Positions 41,788 through 50,331 of a stretch of 64,000 bases of DNA are shown here, piece after piece. The notes beneath the pieces were generated by a model. The model saw nothing but the letters and a program-made list of their open reading frames with translations. It made no database searches and was not told the DNA's origin. Source of the stretch: Candidatus Zhuqueibacterota bacterium (lineage in GTDB: Bacteria; BS750m-G25). The stretch lies in the NCBI GenBank assembly GCA_016783505.1, contig JADHWK010000007.1:5122-69121 (forward strand), read 5' to 3'. A program made the translations under genes and the position numbers. Numbering within the stretch: position 1 is the first letter of the stretch; each line of letters begins with the position of its first letter.

Positions 41788-43926
41788 ATGAAACAGAGGG
41801 TATTTTCGGAGGAAAAATTTATCCATATCGCTGTTCTGCTCTTGTCTTGCGTAGCGCTATCTTTGGGTCAGCCATCAAAGGAGGATGTAAATCGTGATAC
41901 CGTTGCTCATATTAGACCATTTAAATTCGGGTGGATTACCGATACACATGTGGGTGCCGGATTCACTGAGGGAGGATTGCAAGGGGTTATCAGTGACATA
42001 AATGGAATGAGCGAAGAACTTGACTTTATTATTAACACCGGTGACCTCACCGAAAAGGGACTAAACGCCGAACTAACCCAATATAAAAATATTATTAGCA
42101 ACTGCCACATTCCAATATGGAATATTCCCGGAAACCATGATACCAAATGGACGGAATCGGGACTGGAAAAATATAAACAGTTTTTTGGACCCGTTCATTT
42201 CTCCTTTCACCACAATGGATTTCAATTTATCGGCATTAACTCCGGTATTCCATTAAGAGGGGGTGGTGGATACTTTGATCCCGCAGAGATTGTCTGGCTG
42301 GAAAATGAGCTGGGGAGCATGGGTTCCCCCGATACGCCGGTTATCATAGCATGGCATCATCCTGGCGACTTCGGTTCCATTTCTAATTACTGGAAAATAC
42401 TCGACCTTCTTAAGGACTATAATACTGCCCTGATTATGGTTGGTCACGGACATCATAATGCACAATACGATTTTGAAGGTATTGCTGGTGCTATGGGGCT
42501 TGATACCTATGGCGAGATCTCAGGGTTTAATATAGTGAGTGTCACCCCAGATGAAATAATCATCAGCACCCACCTTACCAATGATGAAACTGGTGATCCC
42601 TGGTACATCATACCGATTACAGGTCCTTCCCAAACGAAGATTTATTTCCCCAATCTGGGGGAAAATGCCCCTGTTTCCGGAACTAAAACCTTTGAGATTC
42701 AACTCAATCAACCGGCAACAAATGGCATCTGGGATATTACGTATGACGATAGGGGGGCCCAACCCCTTTCAGGAAGGGGAACATCGTGGAATTTTACCCT
42801 TAACACCGCAAATCTCGAGAATGGCTATCACACCTTGACAGTAAGTTTCACCGAACCGAGCGGTCGCAGAGTTTCCCGCACCCGGGGATTCTACGTGGAG
42901 AATGGCTATCCCCGTGCAATTTGGCGATTCCATGCCGGAGCCGGGATTATTACCGCTCCTGCATACGATGACAATCACGCCTATGTGGGTACCAGCGATG
43001 GCAGAATTATTGGTCTCAATCTAAGTGATGGTAGCCTGGCATGGGAACCGGTGCAGACCCAAGGAACTGTATTCTCTTCACCTGCTGTTTCTGATAGTAT
43101 TATATATATAGGTTCTTCGGATGGTTATCTTTATGCGGTTAATGCTAGTTCCGGTTCTATCCAGTGGCGTTACGAAACAGGTAGCGCTATTCTAACTCCC
43201 CCTATAATTGCTGACTCCCTCATTTATTTTGGAAGCGGCAATAATTTTTACGCCCTTAATCTTAATACACATGAACAGGCCTGGGGACGATCTATTAATG
43301 GAATGATGGAGTGCAAGCCGGTTCTGGCTGGGGATTACGTTATTTTTACTGCATGGGACAGATCAGTCCATGCTTTAAACCGGTTTACTGGGGCATCCCA
43401 ATGGAACTGGAGCCGGACCCCCAGTTTTTACTATTCACCGGGTGCGTGTTGGCCTGTTGTAGGACTCCACCGGGTATTTGTAACTGATCCTCAACGTTAT
43501 ACAAGTGCCATTAATCTAGAAAATGGAGAAACTATTTGGTCGCATAACTCCCCTGAGGCTTGGGAATCTGTAGGCATTTCATCGGATAAAACTCAGGTGT
43601 ATATCCGATCCCTTGATGGGAATCTATACGCTTTTTCTGCCGCAGAACCCTCTATGCAACAAATTTGGTCGGCTCCTGTCGGTTACGGATGGGATTCTAT
43701 TCCCTCCATGCCTGTTGAGAAAAACGGCAGTGTTTTTACCGGAAGCAAGAAGGGGTTCGTAACGTCTGTGGACTCAAAGGATGGGCAGGTTTCCTGGAGG
43801 TATTGGACAGCCCACGCTTATGTGGCAACGGTAACCCCGCTGGATGAGGATCGAGTGCTGGTAACTGCACTGGATGGAACTGTAATCCTCATATCTGGTG
43901 ACCCGGCATTAGGAGTTGAAGAATAA
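41788..43926 (+). CDS. Exported metallophosphoesterase with C-terminal PQQ-like beta-propeller
   Basis: This 712-residue protein starts at ATG 41788 with a signal peptide after a short polar stretch (IHIAVLLLSCVALSLG, residues 12-27). The calcineurin-like phosphoesterase domain occupies about 45-280: DTHVGAG, NTGDLTEKG, PGNHDTKW, WHHPGDF and VGHGHHN give the two-metal ligands. A linker domain of about 90 residues follows. Residues 370-710 are PQQ-type propeller repeats (TAPAYDDNHAYVGTSDGRI, YIGSSDGYLYAVNASSG, YIRSLDGNLYAF and others). It probably hydrolyses a phosphodiester in the periplasm, with the propeller for substrate or protein binding. It is followed 14 bases later by a HAD hydrolase gene. 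Confidence 0.75.
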   Translation: MKQRVFSEEKFIHIAVLLLSCVALSLGQPSKEDVNRDTVAHIRPFKFGWITDTHVGAGFTEGGLQGVISDINGMSEELDFIINTGDLTEKGLNAELTQYKNIISNCHIPIWNIPGNHDTKWTESGLEKYKQFFGPVHFSFHHNGFQFIGINSGIPLRGGGGYFDPAEIVWLENELGSMGSPDTPVIIAWHHPGDFGSISNYWKILDLLKDYNTALIMVGHGHHNAQYDFEGIAGAMGLDTYGEISGFNIVSVTPDEIIISTHLTNDETGDPWYIIPITGPSQTKIYFPNLGENAPVSGTKTFEIQLNQPATNGIWDITYDDRGAQPLSGRGTSWNFTLNTANLENGYHTLTVSFTEPSGRRVSRTRGFYVENGYPRAIWRFHAGAGIITAPAYDDNHAYVGTSDGRIIGLNLSDGSLAWEPVQTQGTVFSSPAVSDSIIYIGSSDGYLYAVNASSGSIQWRYETGSAILTPPIIADSLIYFGSGNNFYALNLNTHEQAWGRSINGMMECKPVLAGDYVIFTAWDRSVHALNRFTGASQWNWSRTPSFYYSPGACWPVVGLHRVFVTDPQRYTSAINLENGETIWSHNSPEAWESVGISSDKTQVYIRSLDGNLYAFSAAEPSMQQIWSAPVGYGWDSIPSMPVEKNGSVFTGSKKGFVTSVDSKDGQVSWRYWTAHAYVATVTPLDEDRVLVTALDGTVILISGDPALGVEE

Positions 43927-43940
43927 AGAAGGGGTCTACT

Positions 43941-44909
43941 ATGCCTTTGACCCTGGAGGAATACGCCGCATCTCTGGAAGACAGGATCAGACCACGTCTG
44001 CCCCATATTACCCCTCCAGAGGATATTAAAGCCAAGCTAACCGCCTTACCCAATATGAAAGCTGTGTTGTGGGATGTGTACGGAACGTTAATGGCGGTAG
44101 ATACCGGGGATTTGGGGGAAACCCTGAAGCTGAAGCACAAGTTAATTCAGGCGTTTGAATTAACAATCCAAGAGTTTAACCTTAAGGACACCCTTCTAAA
44201 GCTTACCGAGAATCCGGCGGAATATCTTTTAAACCGGTATGTCCGGTTGATAGAGGAGGATCATCAGCGGGAGAGGGAAAGGGGAGTCCAGTTCCCCGAG
44301 GTGAAGATCGAAGCCATCTGGCAAGGGATTATTCGGGAGTTACAGACGGCGGGATATACCTATGATGGGGCGGCCTACGGGCCCCTGCCGGATTTTTCCA
44401 TAAAGATGGCCTACTTCTTCGATTACGTATTCCATGGTAAACGGTTTTACCCCGGAGTAAAAGAAACCCTGATCTCTCTCAAAAACCGTGGCCATAAGCA
44501 GGGGTTGATCTCCAACGCCCAGTTTTATACCCCCATTCAACTCGATCGCCTGCTTGCTGCCGGGACCTCCGATAAAGAGGCTGGCTTCCGTTTTCTATTC
44601 GACCGAGAATTAATCTGTTTTTCCTACCTGTTGGGGGTAGCCAAACCGAACCCCCTCATCTTTGAGAAGGCCGCCCTCACCCTCAGGAAATACAATATTG
44701 ACCCAGTGGAGACGGCTTATGTGGGCAATGATGTGTTCAATGACCTTTTGCCCGCCCATAAGCAGGGGTTTAAAACGGTCCTCTTCGCCGGGGATGGAAC
44801 GACCCTGAAGTTACGGAAGGACCATCCCTCGTGCCGGGATTTTATCCCGGATGCGATCATCAACAAAATTCCCCAAATTAAAGAGATTTTGGTTTTTTCC
44901 GGACTTTAG
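43941..44909 (+). CDS. HAD-superfamily hydrolase
   Basis: The 322-residue cytoplasmic phosphatase-like protein has all four HAD motifs in order: VLWDVYGTL near residue 36 (nucleophile Asp), LISNAQF near 190 (Ser/Asn position), the lysine in GVAKPNPLIFEKAA near 236, and YVGNDVFNDLLPAHKQGF near 260 (acidic pair). A long alpha-helical cap of about 140 residues sits between motifs 1 and 2, which is larger than in most relatives. Substrate unknown. The N-terminal 30 residues (TLEEYAASLEDRIRPRLPHI) are not part of the fold. It could supply the phosphatase step missing from the solute cluster 8 kb away, but no evidence places it there. Confidence 0.82.
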   Translation: MPLTLEEYAASLEDRIRPRLPHITPPEDIKAKLTALPNMKAVLWDVYGTLMAVDTGDLGETLKLKHKLIQAFELTIQEFNLKDTLLKLTENPAEYLLNRYVRLIEEDHQRERERGVQFPEVKIEAIWQGIIRELQTAGYTYDGAAYGPLPDFSIKMAYFFDYVFHGKRFYPGVKETLISLKNRGHKQGLISNAQFYTPIQLDRLLAAGTSDKEAGFRFLFDRELICFSYLLGVAKPNPLIFEKAALTLRKYNIDPVETAYVGNDVFNDLLPAHKQGFKTVLFAGDGTTLKLRKDHPSCRDFIPDAIINKIPQIKEILVFSGL

Positions 44910-44929
44910 TGGATAGAAATCAATTCCTG

Positions 44930-44949
44930 TCAGTCAGGCGCCTGACTGA
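44930..44949 (+). repeat. 20-bp GGCGCC palindromic repeat, copy 5 (perfect palindrome)
   Basis: TCAGTCAGGCGCCTGACTGA is identical to its own reverse complement. A second perfect stem ATTCCAAT-GA-ATTGGAAT follows at 44969-44986. Confidence 0.85.
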
Positions 44950-45044
44950 TCCTATTTTTCCTTTAGTAATTCCAATGAATTGGAATGGGCAATCCAAATT
45001 TAGAAGATTTCTCTTGATTTTTAGTAAATTTTATGTGATATTTA

Positions 45045-45899
45045 GTGATAGAAAAAGGGGGACACAAAGCGTTGAAAACAATTTATAGCATTGTCAACGT
45101 TCTGCTATTTTGTGGAACAACCCTTGCTGATATCATTCATGTTCCTGGCGATCAACTCACGATTCAAGCCGGGATTGATTCCGCTGCTGTAGGTGATACC
45201 GTGTTGGTGGATACGGGGCGGTATGTGGAACACATCAACTTTAATGGTAATGATATAGTTATCGGGTCACTGTTTCTGATTACTGGCGATACTTCCTACA
45301 TTACTCAGACGGTGATTGATGGAGATAGTAGTGGAAGTGTGGTGACGTTTGAGAATGGTGAAGATTCCACAGCGGTGTTAAGTGGTTTTACCATTACCAA
45401 TGGACAAGGTGGAGGCTCTTGGCCACATTACACTGCTGGTGGAATTACATGTAAATATTCTTCCAGCCCAAGTTTGGTGAATGTAACGGTGAGTGGGAAT
45501 ACGACATTTTGAGAAATGTCTGGAAGTGGAACTGGCGGTGAGATTATCTGCTAGGCTAATTCCAATCCCACATTGACCAATGTGATCATTATCAGGAATT
45601 ATGCTAATTACGGTGGCGGGATTTTATGTTGGAATAACTCCGGTCTGAGTTTGGTGAATACCATTCTCTGGAACGATTCGCCGCAGGAAATTTGTTTCAG
45701 CGAACAGGCTGCTTCGAATTCTATTACCATTGCCTATTCTGATGTGCAGGGCGGTGAAGCAGGAGTTGTGACTAACAACAACGGCACCGTGAACTGGCTG
45801 GAAGGGAATATTGATGCCGATCCCCTGTTTGCAGATCCTGATAATGGCGATTTTCACCTTCAAGAAGGCTCCCCTTGCATTTTAGATAAAAGGAGATAA
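45045..45899 (+). pseudogene. Broken right-handed beta-helix (pectate-lyase-like) surface protein
   Basis: A signal-peptide start (LKTIYSIVNVLLFCGTTLA) is followed by beta-helix rungs (TIQAGIDSAAVGDTVLVDTGRY, GFTITNGQGGG, TNVIIIRNYANYGGG, NTILWNDSP, ADPLFADPDNGDFHLQEGSPC). In-frame TGA at 45510-45512 and TAG at 45552-45554 interrupt it, and the frame closes at SPCILDKRR, where relatives continue with DAGDP. All pieces are in one frame, so no frameshift is needed. It is a decayed gene. Confidence 0.75.
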
Positions 45900-45903
45900 T
45901 AAT

Positions 45904-46470
45904 ATGTCATCTGATAAGCTTCAAGCAATCATTTCTGAATATCAAATGTTGAGAGAAGAGATCCAGCGGAGATCTACAGATCAGATGCATTGTGTTGTAG
46001 CTTCTGTTCTCTCAATCGGAGTTTTAATATCTCTCATTGCACAAAATCCCACTAAATATTCACCCGTTCTTATTGTAATTCCATGGATTTTAGCGGTTTT
46101 TGGAATAATTTGGTTGGATTGTAACTGCAGTATTTTCTTGCTAGGACAATATATAAGAGATGAAATTGAAGGGAAAAAATTACCTGCATTGTTGGAATCT
46201 TCTGAGATTAACTGGATAGGATGGCAACATTATATTTATAAAAAACGTGAAAAGTGGAAATTTCCATCATATATCGTATTTATTTTGCCATTCTTCTATT
46301 TTGTTATACCTTCCATCGTTTGTGTAATTGCTTATATAATTCTACGCTTATATGGTATTATTACGATGCCAAAAACAATTGAATGGTGCTTTTTAGCAAT
46401 TGGCATAATCTTTATTATAATATTATTATATAGTTGGTACAAATCATATGAAACCACAAAGGGAAGATAA
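45904..46470 (+). CDS. Hypothetical membrane protein with four helices
   Basis: This 188-residue protein is not recognised. AGGAGATAATA precedes ATG 45904. After a coiled-coil-prone N-terminus (LQAIISEYQMLREEIQRRS), four hydrophobic segments lie at about 30-46 (VASVLSIGVLISLIA), 52-75 (PVLIVIPWILAVFGIIWL), 121-150 (YIVFILPFFYFVIPSIVCV) and 160-180 (WCFLAIGIIFIIILLY). A cytosolic loop with KKREKWKF separates the pairs. AT-rich composition and location beside a pseudogene and IS element suggest acquisition. Function unknown. Confidence 0.6.
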   Translation: MSSDKLQAIISEYQMLREEIQRRSTDQMHCVVASVLSIGVLISLIAQNPTKYSPVLIVIPWILAVFGIIWLDCNCSIFLLGQYIRDEIEGKKLPALLESSEINWIGWQHYIYKKREKWKFPSYIVFILPFFYFVIPSIVCVIAYIILRLYGIITMPKTIEWCFLAIGIIFIIILLYSWYKSYETTKGR

Positions 46471-46541
46471 AATAAAAAAGGTGATATAGAACAAATAGAG
46501 AGTTATGTCAAATGAGAGCAGCACGGCACAGGCGCATGACA

Positions 46542-46610
46542 CAGCATAAAAGGTTCGTGCCTGATGGCAGTCACCTAAATTTTTGCTTCGTAAAAACTTC
46601 TTTTATGCTG
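46542..46610 (+). repeat. Structured element with 11-bp perfect inverted repeat
   Basis: CAGCATAAAAG (46542-46552) pairs with CTTTTATGCTG (46600-46610). The enclosed 47 bases hold two further small hairpins (TGCC-TGAT-GGCA, and TTTTTGC with GTAAAAA). It lies 340 bases downstream of the transposase gene end; it is perhaps a mobile-element end or a structured RNA. Confidence 0.5.
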
Positions 46611-46794
46611 GATCTATAAAAAGGTAAAAGTCAAGAGAAAAAAATCCCTCTACGCCCTGCCCGTAGGGTCATGGAATTAGTGTCATCTCGAAATTAGTCG
46701 GGATAGGGCTCTGAAACAAAGCAAAGATTTCCGGCTCTTTGATAATCTTTTCAGGGGGAATGCTGCGAACAGATTGGGTTTTGCCAAGTCGACT

Positions 46795-46906
46795 GACCGT
46801 ATATGTTACGAAGGGGTGTCATTCCCGCTTGCGCAGGATGACCATCAATCTATTCAACCTGCCGGAACGGTCTTGGGAACTAAACGGTTATCGTATGTAT
46901 ACGGTC
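46795..46906 (-). other. Structured noncoding region next to the IS110 transposase
   Basis: GACCGTATA (46795-46803) and TATACGGTC (46898-46906) form a 9-bp stem around about 94 bases, inside which GTCATTCCCGC and GCAGGATGAC (46818-46842) form another near-perfect hairpin. This lies 38 bases beyond the transposase stop, on its 3' side. Its position is where IS1111-group elements carry their guide (bridge) RNA region; this is inference. Confidence 0.4.
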
Positions 46907-46944
46907 GGCCCGAACCCGATAATAAACGTTAGAACGTGCCTCTT

Positions 46945-48001
46945 TCAGCCGTTATTCGCGCTGTTGTTCGTGATCCAGGCCGGCTTGATTTTAGTTCCCC
47001 GATACAGTTCATTGTTTCGCAGCATAAAGTACACGGCCTTAGCTAGTTTTCTGGCAGTGGCCACAATAGCCTTGCCGTGTCCTTTAGTGGCCTTTTTATA
47101 CTCGTAATAGGCCTTCAGTCCCGGATCTTTTCGAATGGCAACGAGGGCAGCCTCAATAAATGCCGTTCTCAGATACTTATTGGACTGTTTATTGATTTTT
47201 CCTTGATAGAGCTTATCTGCTGATCCCCGGGTGTTGACAGCCAATCCGGCGTATCGGAGAAGGCTCAATTCGTGGGAATCGATGGACCTTTACAATCTCG
47301 GCGATGATTGTCGAAGCATGTACTACTCCAACCCCGTCAATCGAGTTCAGAAGCGGATAGAAGGGGTGGTTAAGGATACGGTTTTTGATCATCTCATAGA
47401 GTTCGTCGATGAAAATGGAGAAGGTCTCGATGAGGTTAAGCTGCTTGGCGATGATCTTTCTGATGGGCTCGGGGAAATTCTGAGCTTCGATCCAGCGGAT
47501 ACCCTTGGAACCGAACACATATTTGTAGAGTCCTTGAAAATTGTACTTATCCAAGTAGGCACGGATGGTGTTTTTGAGGCTGGTGCGTAGGGTCACTAGC
47601 CGATATCGCTGGCGGTTGAGTTCCCGGAGGTGCCGGTACCAAATGTCAGGCACGTAACAGGTTGCAACCATTCCGGCTCTTGAAAGTTGAGCCAGCATAG
47701 CCGAGTCGTACTTGTCATTCTTAGCATGAACCGTTGCAATGGCTCGATTTAGAAAGGGGTTAGCCATTGTGAAGGGGATTCTCTTGAGATTGAGATAATC
47801 AGCGAGCCAGAAGTAGTTTCGAGTAGCCTCGAAGGTCACATGGATGGGTTCAGCGAAGGAATCGAATAAGACATCCAGTTCCTCGGGCCGATTGGGGATC
47901 TGATGGGTTCCCAGTTTTTTGCCGTCAGAATCGACTACAGAAAGAACAGAGTTCTTTTTGTGCAGATCCAGACCGATTTGATATTGAATTGAAGAATCCA
48001 T
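46945..48001 (-). mobile_element. IS110-family transposase, frameshifted
   Basis: The DEDD-type transposase gene starts on the minus strand at 48001 (AAAAGGAGGTCAAC before ATG). The N-terminal part shows IGLDLHKKNSVLSVVD (first Asp), VTFEATRNYFWL (Glu) and AKNDKYDSAMLAQL (Asps), the catalytic set of the RuvC-like domain. The C-terminal Transposase_20 domain begins at NSIDGVGVVHASTIIAE. Near 47268-47285 the frame breaks after HRFPR; the next frame continues with SLLRYAGLAVNTRGSADKLYQ and ends at 46945. About 350 residues would result without the break. Only one copy is seen and no terminal inverted repeats are expected in this family. Confidence 0.85.
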
Positions 48002-48128
48002 GTTGACCTCCTTTTGAGACTTGAGTTTATAACTAAGATACAAAATATTCTCTTTCGAGACTACCTTTTTATAATATAAACTTTTTACGACATTCATAAA
48101 TAGAAAACCCAAGGGGGGTGAGAGGATC

Positions 48129-50327
48129 ATGAAAAGGTTATTAATCGTTTCAAACAGGTTGCCAATTACTGTCGAAAAAAGGAAGGGTAATTTACTTTTT
48201 CGGCAGAGCACAGGAGGCCTGGCTACGGGACTAAGGTCATTCTATAGATCATATGACAGCATATGGATAGGATGGTCTGGAATTACATTAGATAAAATTA
48301 GTACCGAAGAAAAGAAGAGTATTGAAACAAAACTGATGTCTGAGTTTAACTGTTACCCGATTTTTCTCTCGCAAAATAACATTGAAAAGCACTACCATGG
48401 TTTTTGCAACAAAACTATCTGGCCCCTTTTCCACAGTTTCACCCAATATGCAGTTTACGAAAAGGGTTTATGGGAGTCTTACAGGCAGGCAAATAAACTT
48501 TTTTTTGATGCAATTATAGAAAAATCTGAGCCAGATGATATTATCTGGATACATGATTATCATTTAATGCTTCTTCCCAAACTTTTAAGAGAAAAATTAT
48601 CGAATGCTTCAATAGGTTTTTTCCTCCATATACCCTTCCCAACCTTTGAAATATTTCGCCTACTTCCATGGCGTAAGGAAATTTTAGAAGGACTCTTAGG
48701 AGCAGATGTTATAGGTTTTCACACCTATGATTATGCACGACATTTCCTCAGTAGTGTGCAGCGTTTGTTAGGATACGAATACAGTTGGGGTCAAATTACT
48801 GCCTATGATCGTATAATAAATACAGATGTATTTCCAATGGGAATAGACTATCAACTATTTTCAAAAGCTGCTCAGGATCCAGGAGTACAAAAAGAGGTGA
48901 CGAAGTTTCGTAAAAAACTTAGCGATCGTAAAATAATTTTATCAATAGACCGCCTAGACTATACAAAAGGGATACCCCAACGCTTAGAGGTTTTCGACAA
49001 CTTTTTGAAAAAAAACCCAGAGTATAAGGAGAAGGTGAGTCTTATTTTGGTTGCAGTTCCTTCACGCACACAGGTAGAACATTATAAGTTACTGAAAAAA
49101 CAGGTAGATGAACTTATCGGCAAGATTAATGGAGAACATGGAACGATTGGGTGGGTTCCCGTCCTGTATCTCTACCGCTCTCTACCCTTTTCCAGCCTTG
49201 CTGCTTTGTACAGTATTGCTGATATTGCCATTGTCACCCCTCTAAGAGATGGTATGAATCTCATAGCAAAAGAATATATCGCAACTAAGGCAGATGGAAA
49301 AGGGGTCTTGATATTAAGTGAAATGGCTGGAGCATCAAATGAGTTGGGTGAGGCAATCATAGTAAACCCTAACAACAGCAATGAGATGCTAGAGGCATTA
49401 GAAAAAGCCCTGATGATGCCGGAAAAGAAACAGATAGAACACAATAAGCCAATGCAAGAACGCCTCAAACGGTATAGTGTGGTGAGATGGGCAGAAGAGT
49501 TTATAGATAGATTGCTATACACCAAAAAACTTCAGAGTGAGATGTATACGAAGATGCTAACTTATGAAGTCAGATGGAAATTGGTTAGCGATTATCGTAA
49601 AAGCAAGAGGCGGCTTTTACTATTTGATTATGATGGAACTCTTGTCCCTTTTTTTGGTAAACCTGAAGAGGCAAAACCCAGCAATGAGATTTTAAAATTA
49701 CTCAAAAAACTCGCTGAAGATCAAAAAAATGAAGTGGTTCTCATAAGTGGACGTGACAAAGATACTTTAGAATCTTGGTTTGGCAACTTAAATCTGAGTC
49801 TTGTGGCTGAATATGGTGTGTGGCTAAAAGAATCTGTCCGTCCGCCAGGCGGGAAAGAGTGGGAATTAATAGAACCCCTGACTTCCGATTGGAAGGAAAA
49901 GATACGACCAATCCTTGAACTGCATGTAGATAGAACCCCTGGTTCTTTTATTGAAGAGAAAAATTTTTCCCTTGCCTGGCACTATCGAAAAGCCGATCTA
50001 GGATTAAGTTTAATGAGGGCAAGGGAGTTAATGGATAATCTCATAAATCTCACAGCCAATCTTAACCTTGAGGTTCTGGAGGGGAACAAAGTAATTGAAG
50101 TAAAGAATGCTGGTATAAACAAGAGCCGGGTTACGTTAAGATGGATTTCAAAGAAAAGTTGGGACTTTATCTTGGCGGTCGGTGACGATTGGACTGATGA
50201 AGATATTTTTGCTGTGTTACCGGATGAAGCTTATTCATTAAAAGTTGGTTTAACCCCTACGAAGGCAAAGTTCAATCTTAATTCAGTAATGGATGTAAGA
50301 TTATTACTAAAAGATCTGGGGAGGTGA
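48129..50327 (+). CDS. otsAB: Bifunctional trehalose-6-phosphate synthase/phosphatase (OtsA-OtsB fusion)
   Basis: This 732-residue enzyme makes trehalose in two steps. The GT20 synthase occupies about residues 1-465: RLLIVSNRLPIT, STGGLATGL, DIIWIHDYHLMLLP, GFFLHIPFPTFEIFRLLPWR, SIDRLDYTKGIPQRL and TPLRDGMNLIAKEYIA are all in place. The HAD phosphatase occupies about 495-732, with FDYDGTLVPFF (D500 and D502), LISGRD, EYGVWLK and AVGDDWTDEDIF. In E. coli these are two proteins. AT-rich composition and a neighbouring IS element suggest acquisition. It shares a transcript with treT (4-base gap). Confidence 0.95.
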   Translation: MKRLLIVSNRLPITVEKRKGNLLFRQSTGGLATGLRSFYRSYDSIWIGWSGITLDKISTEEKKSIETKLMSEFNCYPIFLSQNNIEKHYHGFCNKTIWPLFHSFTQYAVYEKGLWESYRQANKLFFDAIIEKSEPDDIIWIHDYHLMLLPKLLREKLSNASIGFFLHIPFPTFEIFRLLPWRKEILEGLLGADVIGFHTYDYARHFLSSVQRLLGYEYSWGQITAYDRIINTDVFPMGIDYQLFSKAAQDPGVQKEVTKFRKKLSDRKIILSIDRLDYTKGIPQRLEVFDNFLKKNPEYKEKVSLILVAVPSRTQVEHYKLLKKQVDELIGKINGEHGTIGWVPVLYLYRSLPFSSLAALYSIADIAIVTPLRDGMNLIAKEYIATKADGKGVLILSEMAGASNELGEAIIVNPNNSNEMLEALEKALMMPEKKQIEHNKPMQERLKRYSVVRWAEEFIDRLLYTKKLQSEMYTKMLTYEVRWKLVSDYRKSKRRLLLFDYDGTLVPFFGKPEEAKPSNEILKLLKKLAEDQKNEVVLISGRDKDTLESWFGNLNLSLVAEYGVWLKESVRPPGGKEWELIEPLTSDWKEKIRPILELHVDRTPGSFIEEKNFSLAWHYRKADLGLSLMRARELMDNLINLTANLNLEVLEGNKVIEVKNAGINKSRVTLRWISKKSWDFILAVGDDWTDEDIFAVLPDEAYSLKVGLTPTKAKFNLNSVMDVRLLLKDLGR

Positions 50328-50331
50328 CAAA

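Noticed and set aside
43941-44909. HAD hydrolase as the missing glucosyl-3-phosphoglycerate phosphatase
   Set aside because: It lies 7 kb from the cluster, in another context and with a different cap size; the link cannot be supported.
3283-45554. Stop-codon reassignment to explain the internal stops
   Set aside because: All three stop codons occur inside broken genes (TAA at 3595, TAG at 4616, 45552 and 51809, TGA at 21588 and 45510) while intact genes use normal stops; decay explains this better.
46739-47107. 122-codon plus-strand open frame
   Set aside because: It is antisense to the end of the IS110 transposase and its 3' noncoding region and shows no family signature.
47231-47590. 119-codon plus-strand open frame
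   Set aside because: It is a shadow of the transposase on the opposite strand.
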